From Chromobacterium piscinae (GTDB taxonomy: Bacteria; Pseudomonadota; Gammaproteobacteria; Burkholderiales; Chromobacteriaceae), in NCBI RefSeq assembly GCF_021129175.1, contig NZ_JAJOHV010000017.1, forward strand, positions 123,878 to 187,877: a stretch of 64,000 nt of DNA, given 5' to 3'. Every line of letters begins with the position of its first letter. Position 1 is the first letter of the stretch. The notes under the pieces were generated by a model. It saw only the letters and a program-made list of their open reading frames with translations, was not told where the DNA came from and did no database searches. Shown one piece after another: positions 1 through 8,405 of the stretch. The translations under genes were made by a program, and so were the position numbers.

Positions 1-19
1 GCCCCTTGGGGCGCTTTTT
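1..19 (+). terminator. Right part of a rho-independent terminator for a gene left of the window
   Basis: The window opens inside a hairpin: gcccc, a two-base tt loop, ggggc, then gcttttt. The T-run lies on the plus strand, so it ends a plus-strand gene outside the window that converges on efp. The outer part of the left arm is cut off by the window edge. Confidence 0.6.
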
Positions 20-40
20 CGGCACAACAATCCAGAAGGC

Positions 41-604
41 TTAGGCGCGCTTCTTGAATTCGTTGGTGCGGGTGTCGATTTCGATCTTTTCGCCGGTGTT
101 GACGAAGGCCGGAACCTGAACTTCGAAAGTGGTGCCAACCAAGCGGGCCGGCTTCAGCACTTTGCCCGAGGTGTCGCCGCGCACGGCCGGCTCGGTGTAT
201 TCCACTTCGCGGACCACGGTGGTCGGCAGTTCCACGGAGATGGCCTTGCCGTCGTAGAAGGTAACCTGGCAGATGTCTTCCATGCCGTCGACGATGAAGT
301 TCAGGGTATCGCCCAGGTTGTCGGCTTCCACTTCGTACTGGTTGAATTCGGTGTCCATGAACACGTACATCGGGTCGGCGAAGTAGGAGTAGGTGCAGTC
401 CTTGCGATCCAGCACCACCACGTCGAACTTGTCGTCCGCGCGGTATACGGCTTCGCTGCCGGCGCCGGTCAGCAGGTTCTTCATCTTCATCTTGACGACG
501 GAGGCGTTGCGGCCGGATTTGCTGAATTCAGCCTTTTGAACAACCATCGGGTCGCTGCCGACCATGAATACATTACCAGCGCGCAGTTCTTGTGCGGTTT
601 TCAT
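41..604 (-). CDS. efp: Translation elongation factor P, Arg32 type
   Basis: EF-P binds ribosomes between the P and E sites and relieves stalling at polyproline stretches. The 187-residue length is typical and the three beta-barrel domains are all present. The tip of the domain I loop reads SKSGRNAS, with the modifiable residue Arg32 in place of the lysine found in E. coli. EF-Ps with Arg32 are known to be rhamnosylated by EarP, and earP is the next gene upstream, 63 bp away on the same strand. The start is the only methionine that gives the full KOW-like domain ([11 protein letters not shown]). The two genes are probably co-transcribed, earP first. Confidence 0.97.
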   Translation of the reverse strand: MKTAQELRAGNVFMVGSDPMVVQKAEFSKSGRNASVVKMKMKNLLTGAGSEAVYRADDKFDVVVLDRKDCTYSYFADPMYVFMDTEFNQYEVEADNLGDTLNFIVDGMEDICQVTFYDGKAISVELPTTVVREVEYTEPAVRGDTSGKVLKPARLVGTTFEVQVPAFVNTGEKIEIDTRTNEFKKRA

Positions 605-667
605 GCTTGTCTAATTCCCAAACTCTTGAAATGAAGCCGGGAAAGATTCCCGACAAAACACGGCATT

Positions 668-1813
668 CTAGCTGATTTCGCCGACGAAGTGCAGCAGTCT
701 GGCCGCGAGATCGCCGTCTTTCAGCAGATGCTGTTGCCAGTTTGTCGCATGTTCGCGCCACGCCGGCAGCCAGGGCGCGGCGTCGCGCCAGGCGGCGGCG
801 ATGTCGCCGTGCCGGTTCCAGGCCAGGTTCAGCGTGCGCACCGCGGCGGCCATCCCGGGCGGCAGGCCGGCGCAGTATTGCTCGAGAAAAGCTTCCAGCT
901 TGGCGATATGGGCGTCGTCGTCCTGCGGGTAGATGTGCCACAGCATGGGCCGCGCCGCCCATTGCGAGCGCACCAGGCTGTCTTCGCCGCGCACGCAGTT
1001 GAAATCGCAGCTCCACAGCAGGCGGTCGTAGTCGTCCTGGTCGCTCAGCGGCAGCGCGTGAACGTCCAGATTGCCGAGGCGGGCGTGGTCGCCGGCGCGC
1101 AGCGCGCGACCGAACAGGCCGGCGACATCGGGCAGCACCTTGCCTTCCGGCACCAGGCAGCGCACCGGCAGCGGGCCGTCGGCCCAGGCTTGCAGCAGCT
1201 GCGCGGCGGCCGGGTTGTGGTAGGCGAACAGGCTGACGCGCAGCTCGCCGGCCACGCGCCGCGGCAAACCGCGGCGCAGCCAATAGTCGTTTTGCGCGGC
1301 TTCGTCCGCTTGCCAGGCTGTCCGCGCGTCTATCAGACCGTCCTCGCAGATCAGCCCGCCGCTGGCGGCGTCGAAGCCAGGGAAGAAGAAATGCTTGGTC
1401 AGCGGCAGTCTGGGGTGGGGCGAGGGCAGCTTGTGATGGCTGAGGGTCCAGTCCTCGGCCGACAGGTATTCCAGATTGATCCACGCCGGCTTGACGGCCT
1501 GGGCCGCCATCGCGTTCTCGAAACTGTCCGGTAGGCGGCAGCCGAAGGCCTCGATCACCGCGTCGGCGGGGACGATATCGGCCGGGAAATCCGTCTGCGG
1601 CCAGTGGAGGATGTCGATGTCGGCCAGTACCTGTCGTGGCAGGGCCGGGTCCAGCCCCGGGGCGATGCGGGCGAAGCTGTCCAGATCGTCCACCCACAGC
1701 CGCACGGCGTGGCCGTGGTCGCGCGCCAGCCGGCGCGCCAGGCGCCAGGCGACGCCGATGTCGCCGTAGTTGTCGATGACGGTACAGAAGATATCCCAGC
1801 TGCGAGGTGGCAT
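668..1813 (-). CDS. earP: EF-P arginine-32 rhamnosyltransferase EarP
   Basis: A 381-residue GT-B glycosyltransferase (formerly DUF2331) that transfers rhamnose from dTDP-rhamnose to Arg32 of EF-P. The N-terminus has the family pattern DIFCTVIDNYGDIGVAWRLA. Asp14 and Asp18 correspond to the catalytic aspartates known in this family, and CNCVRGEDS-type residues near the C-terminal third (CDFNCVRGEDS) form the nucleotide-sugar site. The start at 1813 (MPPRSWD) leaves a normal N-terminus; the open frame continues far upstream, but only as antisense of the next gene. It lies immediately upstream of efp on the same strand, the usual arrangement. Confidence 0.95.
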   Translation of the reverse strand: MPPRSWDIFCTVIDNYGDIGVAWRLARRLARDHGHAVRLWVDDLDSFARIAPGLDPALPRQVLADIDILHWPQTDFPADIVPADAVIEAFGCRLPDSFENAMAAQAVKPAWINLEYLSAEDWTLSHHKLPSPHPRLPLTKHFFFPGFDAASGGLICEDGLIDARTAWQADEAAQNDYWLRRGLPRRVAGELRVSLFAYHNPAAAQLLQAWADGPLPVRCLVPEGKVLPDVAGLFGRALRAGDHARLGNLDVHALPLSDQDDYDRLLWSCDFNCVRGEDSLVRSQWAARPMLWHIYPQDDDAHIAKLEAFLEQYCAGLPPGMAAAVRTLNLAWNRHGDIAAAWRDAAPWLPAWREHATNWQQHLLKDGDLAARLLHFVGEIS

Positions 1814-1890
1814 GAGGCGAAACGATGGAGAAACAAACGCCGGCAGCTTACCACGGAAGCGCGGCGCTGCGGGCTGGCTGCGGCGGGCCT

Positions 1891-1896
1891 TATAAT
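1891..1896 (+). promoter_or_regulatory. Consensus -10 box (TATAAT) directly before the vxrA-like gene
   Basis: A perfect TATAAT lies 7 bases before the ATG at 1904. Transcription would then start at or within a base or two of the start codon, giving a leaderless mRNA. No clear -35 element or Shine-Dalgarno sequence is visible. This is an inference from spacing only. Confidence 0.5.
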
Positions 1897-1903
1897 CCCA
1901 TTC

Positions 1904-3277
1904 ATGCCGCGCCTTCTCGCCCTGTTTTTGATCGCCCTGAGCCTGCACGCCCGCGCCGATGTCGCCTCGCTGCAGGCCGCGCTGCGCGCCGAGCGCCCAC
2001 AGGCGGAGACGACGGTGGCCGCCTTGCAGCAGCTGGACGCCGCGTTGCTGCGGCCGGATTCGCTGTATCCGGCGCTGGACCAGCTTCCCCTTATCCAATT
2101 GCAGGCACTGTATCGCCACCGCGGCCAGTGCCGCGCGCCGTGGCCGGCGCTGCCGGCCGATGTATTGCGTTTCGAGCGCGCGCTGTGCGGTGGCGAAACG
2201 CTGCCGCCAGAATGGTTCGCCGTCCATTCCATCCATCCGCTGGGCGGCAGTTACGCCTGGCACTATCTGCAGCGCCATCCCGATTCCGCGCCTGCCTTGC
2301 AGCCTTATCTGCACGTGCGCGAGCGGCCGGAGGCCTTTGCCGGCATCGGCGGATTGAGCGACGACAACCTGGCCGCGCTGCTGTCCGGCGAGCGCTGGCT
2401 GCTGGACGGCGGCGCGCTGTGGTGGCGCGACGGCGCGTCCTGGCGGCGCTACGGCGCCGAACAATGGCGGCCGCTGGCGGAATCGGCCGGTTTGGCGCTG
2501 AGCCCGCTGGCCGACGGCGACGCCTGCCCGCAGCCGCTGGGCCGGATCTGCGCGCAGCCGTTGCCGCCGTCGCCATGGTGGTGGCGGGCGCTGGCGGGCT
2601 TGTCTCTGTCGGCGCTTGCCGGCGCGCTGGCCTATGGCTGGCTGCAGAGACGCCGGCTGGAGCGGGAGCGGCGCTTCGTGCTGCAGATGCTCACTCACGA
2701 GCTGCGCACGCCCATCGCCGGCCTGGGCAATGTGGTGGAGGACTTCCGCGCCGGTTTCGATCAACTGCCGCCCGGCGCGCAGCAAGGCTTCGGCCGGCTG
2801 GCCGACGGCGTGTTGCGGCTGCGCCAGCTGGCCGACGCCAGCCGCCACTATCTGGCGGCGGACAGCCGGCTGGAAGCGCCGCAGCCGCTGCCTTTGTCGG
2901 AGTGGCTGGACAGCTTCGCGGAACGCCACGGGGCGACTTACTGTCTGGATCAGGATAGAAATTTGAAGCTGCCAGCCTACTGGCTGTGCCTGTGCCTGGA
3001 CAATCTGCTGCGCAACGCGCGCCAGCATGGCCGGCCGCCGGTGCGCATCCTGGCCAGCTGGGAGAAGGGCCGGCTGCGGCTGGCGGTGAGCGACGGCGGC
3101 GCGCTGCCGCGCTACCGCTTGTCGCTGTTGCGGCGCGAGCTGGGCGCGGATGCCGGCATGGGGCTGGGCCTGGCCATCGTGCGGCGGGTGATGAACAGGC
3201 TGGGCGGACGGCTGACGCTGGAAGGGCCGCCGACGACATTCGCGCTGGAGTTGCCGTGTGACGATATTGCTGATTGA
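1904..3277 (+). CDS. vxrA: Membrane sensor histidine kinase, VxrA-like (DUF3404 sensor domain)
   Basis: A 457-residue sensor kinase. A signal or first membrane segment (LLALFLIALSLHA) opens the protein. A periplasmic domain of about residues 20-225 carries FERALCGGETLPPEWF and IHPLGGSYAW, the pattern I associate with the DUF3404 domain of Vibrio VxrA (WigK). A second membrane helix spans about 226-247. The dimerisation motif MLTHELRTP has the phospho-acceptor His265, and the ATPase domain has NLLRNARQH and GMGLGLAIVRRV. It overlaps the regulator gene by 20 bp. The start was chosen for the signal segment, although no ribosome site precedes it. The VxrA assignment rests on remembered family features plus the three-gene context; a QseC-like kinase is the alternative. 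Confidence 0.72.
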   Translation: MPRLLALFLIALSLHARADVASLQAALRAERPQAETTVAALQQLDAALLRPDSLYPALDQLPLIQLQALYRHRGQCRAPWPALPADVLRFERALCGGETLPPEWFAVHSIHPLGGSYAWHYLQRHPDSAPALQPYLHVRERPEAFAGIGGLSDDNLAALLSGERWLLDGGALWWRDGASWRRYGAEQWRPLAESAGLALSPLADGDACPQPLGRICAQPLPPSPWWWRALAGLSLSALAGALAYGWLQRRRLERERRFVLQMLTHELRTPIAGLGNVVEDFRAGFDQLPPGAQQGFGRLADGVLRLRQLADASRHYLAADSRLEAPQPLPLSEWLDSFAERHGATYCLDQDRNLKLPAYWLCLCLDNLLRNARQHGRPPVRILASWEKGRLRLAVSDGGALPRYRLSLLRRELGADAGMGLGLAIVRRVMNRLGGRLTLEGPPTTFALELPCDDIAD

Positions 3278-3905
3278 AGACGACGCCGAACTGGGCGCGG
3301 GCTTGCGCCAGTTCCTGCAGCAGCAGGGCTACGATTGCCTGTGGCTGCGCGATGGCGGCGAAGTGGCCGCCCATTGGCGGCAGGCCGAACTGGCGATACT
3401 GGACCGCCAGCTGCCGGACGGCGATTCGCTGCGCCTGTTGCCGCAGTGGCTGGCGCTGAAGGCGCTGCCGGTGATCGTGCTCACCGCTCGGGTGGAGCTG
3501 GACGACCGGGTGGCCGGGCTGGAGGCCGGCGCGCGCGATTATCTGACCAAGCCCTTCGCCCATGTCGAGCTGCTGGCCCGCGTGCGCGCCCAATTGCGGC
3601 CGCTGGGCGAGGGCGCATTGGCCTGCGGCGAGCTGCAGTTGTTTCCGGCCAGGCTGGCGGCAGCCTGGCGCGGCGGCGAGGTGGCGCTCACCCGCACCGA
3701 ATTCGACCTGCTGGCGATGCTGGCGCGGATGCCGGGCCGTGTGTTCACCCGCGACGAGCTGCTGAACCAGGTGTGGGGCTACCAGCATTTCCCGTCCACC
3801 CGCACCGTGGACACCCACGTGCTGCAACTGCGGCAGAAACTGCCCGACATCCCGATCGAAACCGTGCGCGGCGTCGGCTACCGGCTGAGCGGGGGCGAGG
3901 CGTGA
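3258..3905 (+). CDS. vxrB: OmpR-family response regulator, VxrB-like
   Basis: A 215-residue transcriptional regulator. The receiver domain (about 1-115) has the acidic pair Glu7/Asp8/Asp9, phospho-acceptor Asp49 (LAILDRQLPDGD), Thr in VLTAR and Lys in YLTKPF. The winged-helix DNA-binding domain ends RTVDTHVLQLRQKL...RGVGYRL. It starts with GTG and overlaps the kinase gene by 20 bp, so the two are translationally coupled and should form a pair. In Vibrio the homologous pair responds to cell-wall damage and controls type VI secretion and wall genes; carrying that role over to this organism is an inference. Confidence 0.8.
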   Translation: MTILLIEDDAELGAGLRQFLQQQGYDCLWLRDGGEVAAHWRQAELAILDRQLPDGDSLRLLPQWLALKALPVIVLTARVELDDRVAGLEAGARDYLTKPFAHVELLARVRAQLRPLGEGALACGELQLFPARLAAAWRGGEVALTRTEFDLLAMLARMPGRVFTRDELLNQVWGYQHFPSTRTVDTHVLQLRQKLPDIPIETVRGVGYRLSGGEA

Positions 3906-4714
3906 AGCCGCCGTTCTGGCTGGCGCTGGCCTGGACGGCGCAGGCGGCCGCCGCGCCGCTGCTGCCCGCCACGCCGCTGGAGCCGGCCTATCACGCCTTG
4001 CTTTCCGGCGACCGCGCCGGCGCCTGGCGCCAGCTGGACGCGCTGGGGGCCGCGATGTCCAGCGCCGCGCAGCGCCAGGCCTGGCTTGCGTTGCAGCATG
4101 AGATGGTTGCCGGCCAGTGCGGCCGCGACGCGCCGGCTGCGCCGCCCGCGTGGCTGGGCGACCTGGAGCTGGACCTGATCCAGCGCGACATCCCGCTCAG
4201 CCGTTCCTACATCGTCAGGCTGAACGGCGTCAGCCCGCGGCGCGACCTGCGCTGGTCGCTGCGGCTGCCGGACGGCCGCGAGCTGCTGGCCGGCGCGAAG
4301 ACGCGCTACGACGGCCGCCAGTTCGAGCTGGAAAGCGAAGACCAGTCCGCCGCCTTGCCGCCGGGCGTGTACAGGCTGAGCGCGCAAAGCGGCGGCGAGA
4401 CCTGGCGGCAGGATCTGTCGCTGCCGGGCATGGCCGCGATGGACTGGCTGCGGCGCGACGGCCGCAAGCTGACGCCGCGTCCGCCTACCCAGCCATCCGC
4501 CTGCCCGCGGCCCTGGTTGGAACAGGCGCTGCTGTCGCAGCCGGATTTCGAACTGCGCTGGTGGCAGCGGCGCGAGCTGGGCCAGACGCTGCGCTGGCCG
4601 GCCAACCCCGGCGAGAAGCTGTGGGCCAGCGTGTCGCTGTTGCGCGCCGAGTTCAGAGGGCCCATCGCCGTCCGCCAGATCCACCGCGTGGCCGCGCCCT
4701 TGAGCCAGTTCTGA
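3902..4714 (+). CDS. Exported DUF2861-type protein, VxrC-like
   Basis: A 270-residue protein that begins with GTG and overlaps the regulator stop by 4 bp. The N-terminus (KPPFWLALAWTAQAAAAPLLPA) looks like a signal peptide. The C-terminal half has LTPRPPTQPSACPRPWLEQALL and FELRWWQRRELGQ, a tryptophan-rich region ending in a predicted beta domain (SVSLLRAEFRG). I associate this pattern with DUF2861, the third gene of the Vibrio vxr operon, whose function is unknown. No catalytic motif is visible. It is probably a periplasmic partner of the sensor kinase. Confidence 0.6.
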   Translation: MKPPFWLALAWTAQAAAAPLLPATPLEPAYHALLSGDRAGAWRQLDALGAAMSSAAQRQAWLALQHEMVAGQCGRDAPAAPPAWLGDLELDLIQRDIPLSRSYIVRLNGVSPRRDLRWSLRLPDGRELLAGAKTRYDGRQFELESEDQSAALPPGVYRLSAQSGGETWRQDLSLPGMAAMDWLRRDGRKLTPRPPTQPSACPRPWLEQALLSQPDFELRWWQRRELGQTLRWPANPGEKLWASVSLLRAEFRGPIAVRQIHRVAAPLSQF

Positions 4715-4789
4715 CATTATCCTGACAATTGCCTGTTCCTTTTGCGCTGCAATGCGGTCTATCGAAATGACCGATTTGCGGGAGAGGGC

Positions 4790-7042
4790 ATGACGCGTCT
4801 GATCAAAATATTGCCGCTGGCGGCGGCGTGGGGGATATCCCTGCCGGCCTGGGCCGGGCTGGTGTTGCAGAACCCGGAATGGAAAGTGGAGCTGGAGCCG
4901 GCCACGCTGGCGCTGAAGGTGACGCCGGCGGGCGAGCCGGCGCGGCGGGTGTCCGACGGCGTGCCGGCGCGCAAGGTGTCCGCGCTGCGCCAGGACGATC
5001 AGTCCGCCGACTGGCAATGGGACGACGGCCGTTACCGCTGGCAGGCCAAGCTGCAAGGCCGGGACCTGACGCTGACCCTGAACGCCAAAGCGCCGGGCAG
5101 GGTGGAGCTGCTGCGCCAGCCGGCGGCCGCGATGGGCAAGGGCCTGCTGCTGCCCCTGGCCGAGGGCAGCTACATCCCGGCGGGCAGCAAGCTGTGGCGC
5201 GATTTCCTGCCCGGCTTCGCCGGCGACGGCCTGGACACCTCGGAAAACCTCAGCCTGCCGCTGTGGGGCATGGACTATGGCCGCCGCAGCCTGCACTGGC
5301 TGCTGCTGGAGCCGTTCAACAATCAATTGGCCATCCGCGCCGACGGTTCGAATCTGGCGCTTGGCCTGAGCCACGAATTCAACCCGCTGAATCAGCAGCG
5401 GCCGATGACGCTGCTGCTGCGGCTGGCCGACGACAATCTGCTGGCCGGCGCGCAACGCTATCGGCAATGGCTGATCGAGCAAGGCCGTTATCAAACGCTG
5501 GCCGACAAGATCCAGGCGCAGCCGGACACCGCCAAGCTGATCGGCGCCAGCCACGTCTATCTGTGGGGCAATAATCTGCTGGATGCGTCCGACGTGCGCG
5601 ACTGGCCGGCCTTCCTGACGCTGCTGCGCGGGCCGGACCCGCTGGCGGCCAGGCTGCGCGGCCGTTTCGACGCCGAGGCCGGCAAGGTTTTGCGCCAGGC
5701 CGGCGCCAAGCCGGACCATTACCAGCAACGCGCGCTGATGGAGGCCGTCAATCAGGCGCTGACCGCTGAAGCCCGCGCCGGCTGGCTGGGCAAGAAGCCG
5801 GACTGGGAACGGATGGCCGCGCCTTATCAGCGGCTGCGCGCGCTGGCGGAACGGCTGTTCGGCCCGGCATTGCGGCCGGATGCGTCGCGCTGGGGCGGCG
5901 GGTTGTCGCGCAAGACCATCACCGCCTTGCAGGCAGCCGGACTCAAGCGGCTGTGGCTGGGCGCGGACAACTGGGAGGGCGGGCTGTGGCAGCCGCAGGC
6001 GGTGAAGGCAGGCGTGGATGCCGGTTATTTGATGACCGCCTACGACTCCTACGAAACCGCGCTGAAACCGGGTTATCGCGAGGACTGGCTCACCGCTCAG
6101 CAGGGCGAGGCTATTTTCCGCGACTGCGGCGTGACGCTGGCCAATGGCAAGAAGAAGGCCGGCTTCCAGCAATCCGGCTATTACACCAACCCGGATTGCG
6201 TGCGCGACACCTTGCAACAGCGCACCCGCGCGCTGCATGCCGCCACCGGCTTCAACAGCTGGTTCTTGGATGCCTACGCCACCGGGATGGTGTTCGACGA
6301 CTACACCTCCGGTCGCCAGACCGGCAAGGCGGAGATGGCGGCCGGCTATGAAAAGTCTATGCAATGGGTGGCGAACGCCTACCGGCTGCCGGTGGGATCG
6401 GAAATGGGCAACGCCGCCACCAGCCGCGGCATCGCCTTCGCCCACGGCATGCAGGTTCCGGTGATGGGCTGGGGCGATGCCGATCTGCAGAAAAACAAGC
6501 AGTCGCCGTACTTTCTGGGCCGCTGGTATCCGTCCAACCAGCCGGAAACCTTCTTCAAGAAAGTGCCGCTGAAGCAGCCGTACCGCGATCTTTACTTCAG
6601 CGCGCCATACCGCTTGCCGCTGTACCAGGCGGTGTTCCATGGTTCGGTGATCACCACCAACCACTGGCTGTACGACAATCTGAAATTCTCCAACGGCTAC
6701 GCCGACAACCTGCTGGCGCAGTGGCTGTACAACGTGCCGCCGCTGTTCCACCTGTCCGCCGCCAGCCTCAAGGCCCGCTTGCCGCAGCTGCAATGCGCCG
6801 ACCGCGCCTTCCGCCCCTTGCATGAGCGGCTGGCCACCCAGTCGTTGACCGGTTTCTCCTGGCTCAACCCCGAGCGCACGCTGCAGCAAACCCGTTTTGC
6901 CGACGGCAGCCGGCTCACCGCCAACTTCGGCTCCGCGCCGGTCCGCTACGATAAGCAAACCCTGCCGCCGCAAAGCCTGCTGGCCGAGCTGGCCGGCCAG
7001 CCACCCAGACTGCTGCAGGTGGCGGATTGCGCCGGTAAGTAA
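4790..7042 (+). CDS. Secreted glycoside-hydrolase-like protein, family not certain
   Basis: A 750-residue protein with a signal peptide (MTRLIKILPLAAAWGISLPAWA, cut near residue 22) and a good ribosome site (gggagaggg) before the ATG. An N-terminal beta-sandwich of about 230 residues is followed by a probable TIM barrel. Blocks such as WFLDAYATGMVFDDYTSG, LPVGSEMGNAATSRGIAFAHG and VFHGSVITTNHWLYDN contain acidic residues placed as in retaining glycosidases. The architecture recalls the GH101/GH129 endo-alpha-N-acetylgalactosaminidase group, but I cannot fix the family by eye. It likely acts in the periplasm or outside the cell. It follows the vxr-like operon by 75 bp and ends just before CRISPR leader 1. 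Confidence 0.6.
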   Translation: MTRLIKILPLAAAWGISLPAWAGLVLQNPEWKVELEPATLALKVTPAGEPARRVSDGVPARKVSALRQDDQSADWQWDDGRYRWQAKLQGRDLTLTLNAKAPGRVELLRQPAAAMGKGLLLPLAEGSYIPAGSKLWRDFLPGFAGDGLDTSENLSLPLWGMDYGRRSLHWLLLEPFNNQLAIRADGSNLALGLSHEFNPLNQQRPMTLLLRLADDNLLAGAQRYRQWLIEQGRYQTLADKIQAQPDTAKLIGASHVYLWGNNLLDASDVRDWPAFLTLLRGPDPLAARLRGRFDAEAGKVLRQAGAKPDHYQQRALMEAVNQALTAEARAGWLGKKPDWERMAAPYQRLRALAERLFGPALRPDASRWGGGLSRKTITALQAAGLKRLWLGADNWEGGLWQPQAVKAGVDAGYLMTAYDSYETALKPGYREDWLTAQQGEAIFRDCGVTLANGKKKAGFQQSGYYTNPDCVRDTLQQRTRALHAATGFNSWFLDAYATGMVFDDYTSGRQTGKAEMAAGYEKSMQWVANAYRLPVGSEMGNAATSRGIAFAHGMQVPVMGWGDADLQKNKQSPYFLGRWYPSNQPETFFKKVPLKQPYRDLYFSAPYRLPLYQAVFHGSVITTNHWLYDNLKFSNGYADNLLAQWLYNVPPLFHLSAASLKARLPQLQCADRAFRPLHERLATQSLTGFSWLNPERTLQQTRFADGSRLTANFGSAPVRYDKQTLPPQSLLAELAGQPPRLLQVADCAGK

Positions 7043-7148
7043 GCGGCGGCGATAATGCCGATGTCGTTTTGCCGGTCATGGAGCGGCGGTTTGCCATGGC
7101 CGGCGAGCGGCATTGCCGAGCGATCGAGATGGTGATTTTTTGAGCGGA

Positions 7149-7208
7149 AAAATCGGTAGATTTTTAGGGTGGGTTTTTATCTTTAGAAATCAGAATCTTG
7201 AGATTGGT
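7149..7208 (+). promoter_or_regulatory. CRISPR array 1 leader with IHF-like site
   Basis: The 60 bases before the first repeat carry aaaatcggtagatttttagg (7149-7168), identical to a block at the same distance before array 2. At 7188-7200 there is an IHF-like sequence AATCAGAATCTTG, one mismatch from WATCAANNNNTTR, ending 8 bases before repeat 1. In E. coli I-E, IHF bends the leader so that Cas1-Cas2 inserts new spacers at the first repeat. The leader puts the newest end of array 1 on the left. Confidence 0.75.
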
Positions 7209-8090
7209 GTGTTCCCCACATGCGTGGGGATGAACCGCCCTGCGGATGCTGAATTTGCATCTGCTACGGGTGTTCCCCACATGCGTGGGGATGAACCGGC
7301 GCGCGCCTGGTTGTCGGCCTTGGCGGAATCGTGTTCCCCACATGCGTGGGGATGAACCGCGGATGATGCGGGACCAGGCGGCGCAGGCGAAGTGTTCCCC
7401 ACATGCGTGGGGATGAACCGCGAACTGAATGAAATTCCTGGCCTGCCCTTCGGTGTTCCCCACATGCGTGGGGATGAACCGGCGGAATGGGCGCTGCGTC
7501 GCTTACTCTCCTCGTGTTCCCCACATGCGTGGGGATGAACCGCATGAGCCACGCCCGCGCCCACTTCCAGCGGGGTGTTCCCCACATGCGTGGGGATGAA
7601 CCGGGGTCAGCGCCGGCATCGATGTGGCGCTGGCCGTGTTCCCCACATGCGTGGGGATGAACCGTCCGGAGACGCCCGCCGGGTTGAGTCGCTGGCGTGT
7701 TCCCCACATGCGTGGGGATGAACCGCTGTGGAGCAACTTCCATGAATGCCCGATTCTGTGTTCCCCACATGCGTGGGGATGAACCGGACATCCACGCGCT
7801 GATCCAGTCATTGCGGGAGTGTTCTCCACATGCGTGGGGATGAACCGGACGGCGCGCAGGGCAAGACCGTCAATGCCGAGTGTTCCCCACATGCGTGGGG
7901 ATGAACCGGCGGCCTCGGTCCGCAAATGATGGCGATCATCGTGTTCCCCGCATGCGTGGGGATGAACCGTCGGCCCGCCGGCTGGGGCGCATGCAAGAGC
8001 GTGTTCCCCACATGCGTGGGGATGAACCGATCGCCAACGTCTACAAGGTGCCGATCAAGAAGTGTTCCCCACATGCGTGGGGATGAGCCG
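7209..8090 (+). CRISPR. CRISPR array 1, subtype I-E, 15 repeats and 14 spacers
   Basis: The 29-nt repeat reads gtgttccccacatgcg then tggggatgaaccg, with a period of 61, so spacers are 32 nt. The spacer at 7970-8000 is 31 nt. Repeats start at 7209, 7270, 7331, 7392, 7453, 7514, 7575, 7636, 7697, 7758, 7819, 7880, 7941, 8001 and 8062. Three repeats vary: 7819 has ttctcc for ttcccc, 7941 has ccccgc for ccccac, and the last (8062) ends gagccg for gaaccg, as expected at the old, leader-distal end. The inverted segments (ccccac...gtgggg) form the Cas6e hairpin. The array is transcribed toward cas3. Confidence 0.98.
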
Positions 8091-8405
8091 GCGGTATGCA
8101 CATTTGCGTCCGGTTTGGTTGTGTGTTTCCCACGCCCCTGGCTCGAGAAAAGACGTGGCTTTCTTTATGGGTAGTGATACGGGATTTCAAAAATATGGGG
8201 ATTGAAGCGTGGGCGATGGTTGTGGGAATCGTCAGGCCAAACGGCAGGTACAACTCTCGACCCTGCAAGTTGCTGCCTAGAGAAGTTTCATGGCATGAGT
8301 TATGTCAATATTCTTATTGACCAAAATGACAATGTGCTTTTGGGCTGATAGCCTGCGCGCTTGGGTTGGTTCCAGTTGGCAGATCGGTTTTCACTGGGAG
8401 AGGCG
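8091..8405 (+). promoter_or_regulatory. Gene-free stretch between array 1 and cas3 with an 18-bp palindrome
   Basis: No convincing gene lies in these 315 bases. At 8304-8321 there is a perfect interrupted palindrome, GTCAATA-TTCT-TATTGAC, about 85 bp before the cas3 ATG, overlapping a possible -35 (TTGACC, 8317-8322). It is a candidate operator for the cas operon. A ribosome site (gggagagg) precedes the cas3 start. Confidence 0.5.

Noticed and set aside
1814..3028. N-terminal extension of earP over the sensor kinase
   Set aside because: The extra residues are low-complexity Arg/Gln/Ala sequence; the EarP family starts at the methionine at 1813.
3902..4714. Separate CDS at 3335-4714 reading through the regulator gene
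   Set aside because: The first part is an out-of-frame shadow of the response regulator; the real gene starts at the GTG overlapping the regulator stop.
3878..6973. Minus-strand frame of 1031 codons
   Set aside because: It is antisense to the DUF2861 and glycosidase genes, is rich in Arg, Gln and Ala as expected for a GC-rich shadow frame, and has no ribosome site or recognisable domain.
7113..8174. Overlapping open frames on both strands with repeated [16 protein letters not shown] or FPTCVGMN segments
   Set aside because: They are translations of the CRISPR repeats of array 1. The 61-base period shifts frame each unit, which makes long but meaningless frames.
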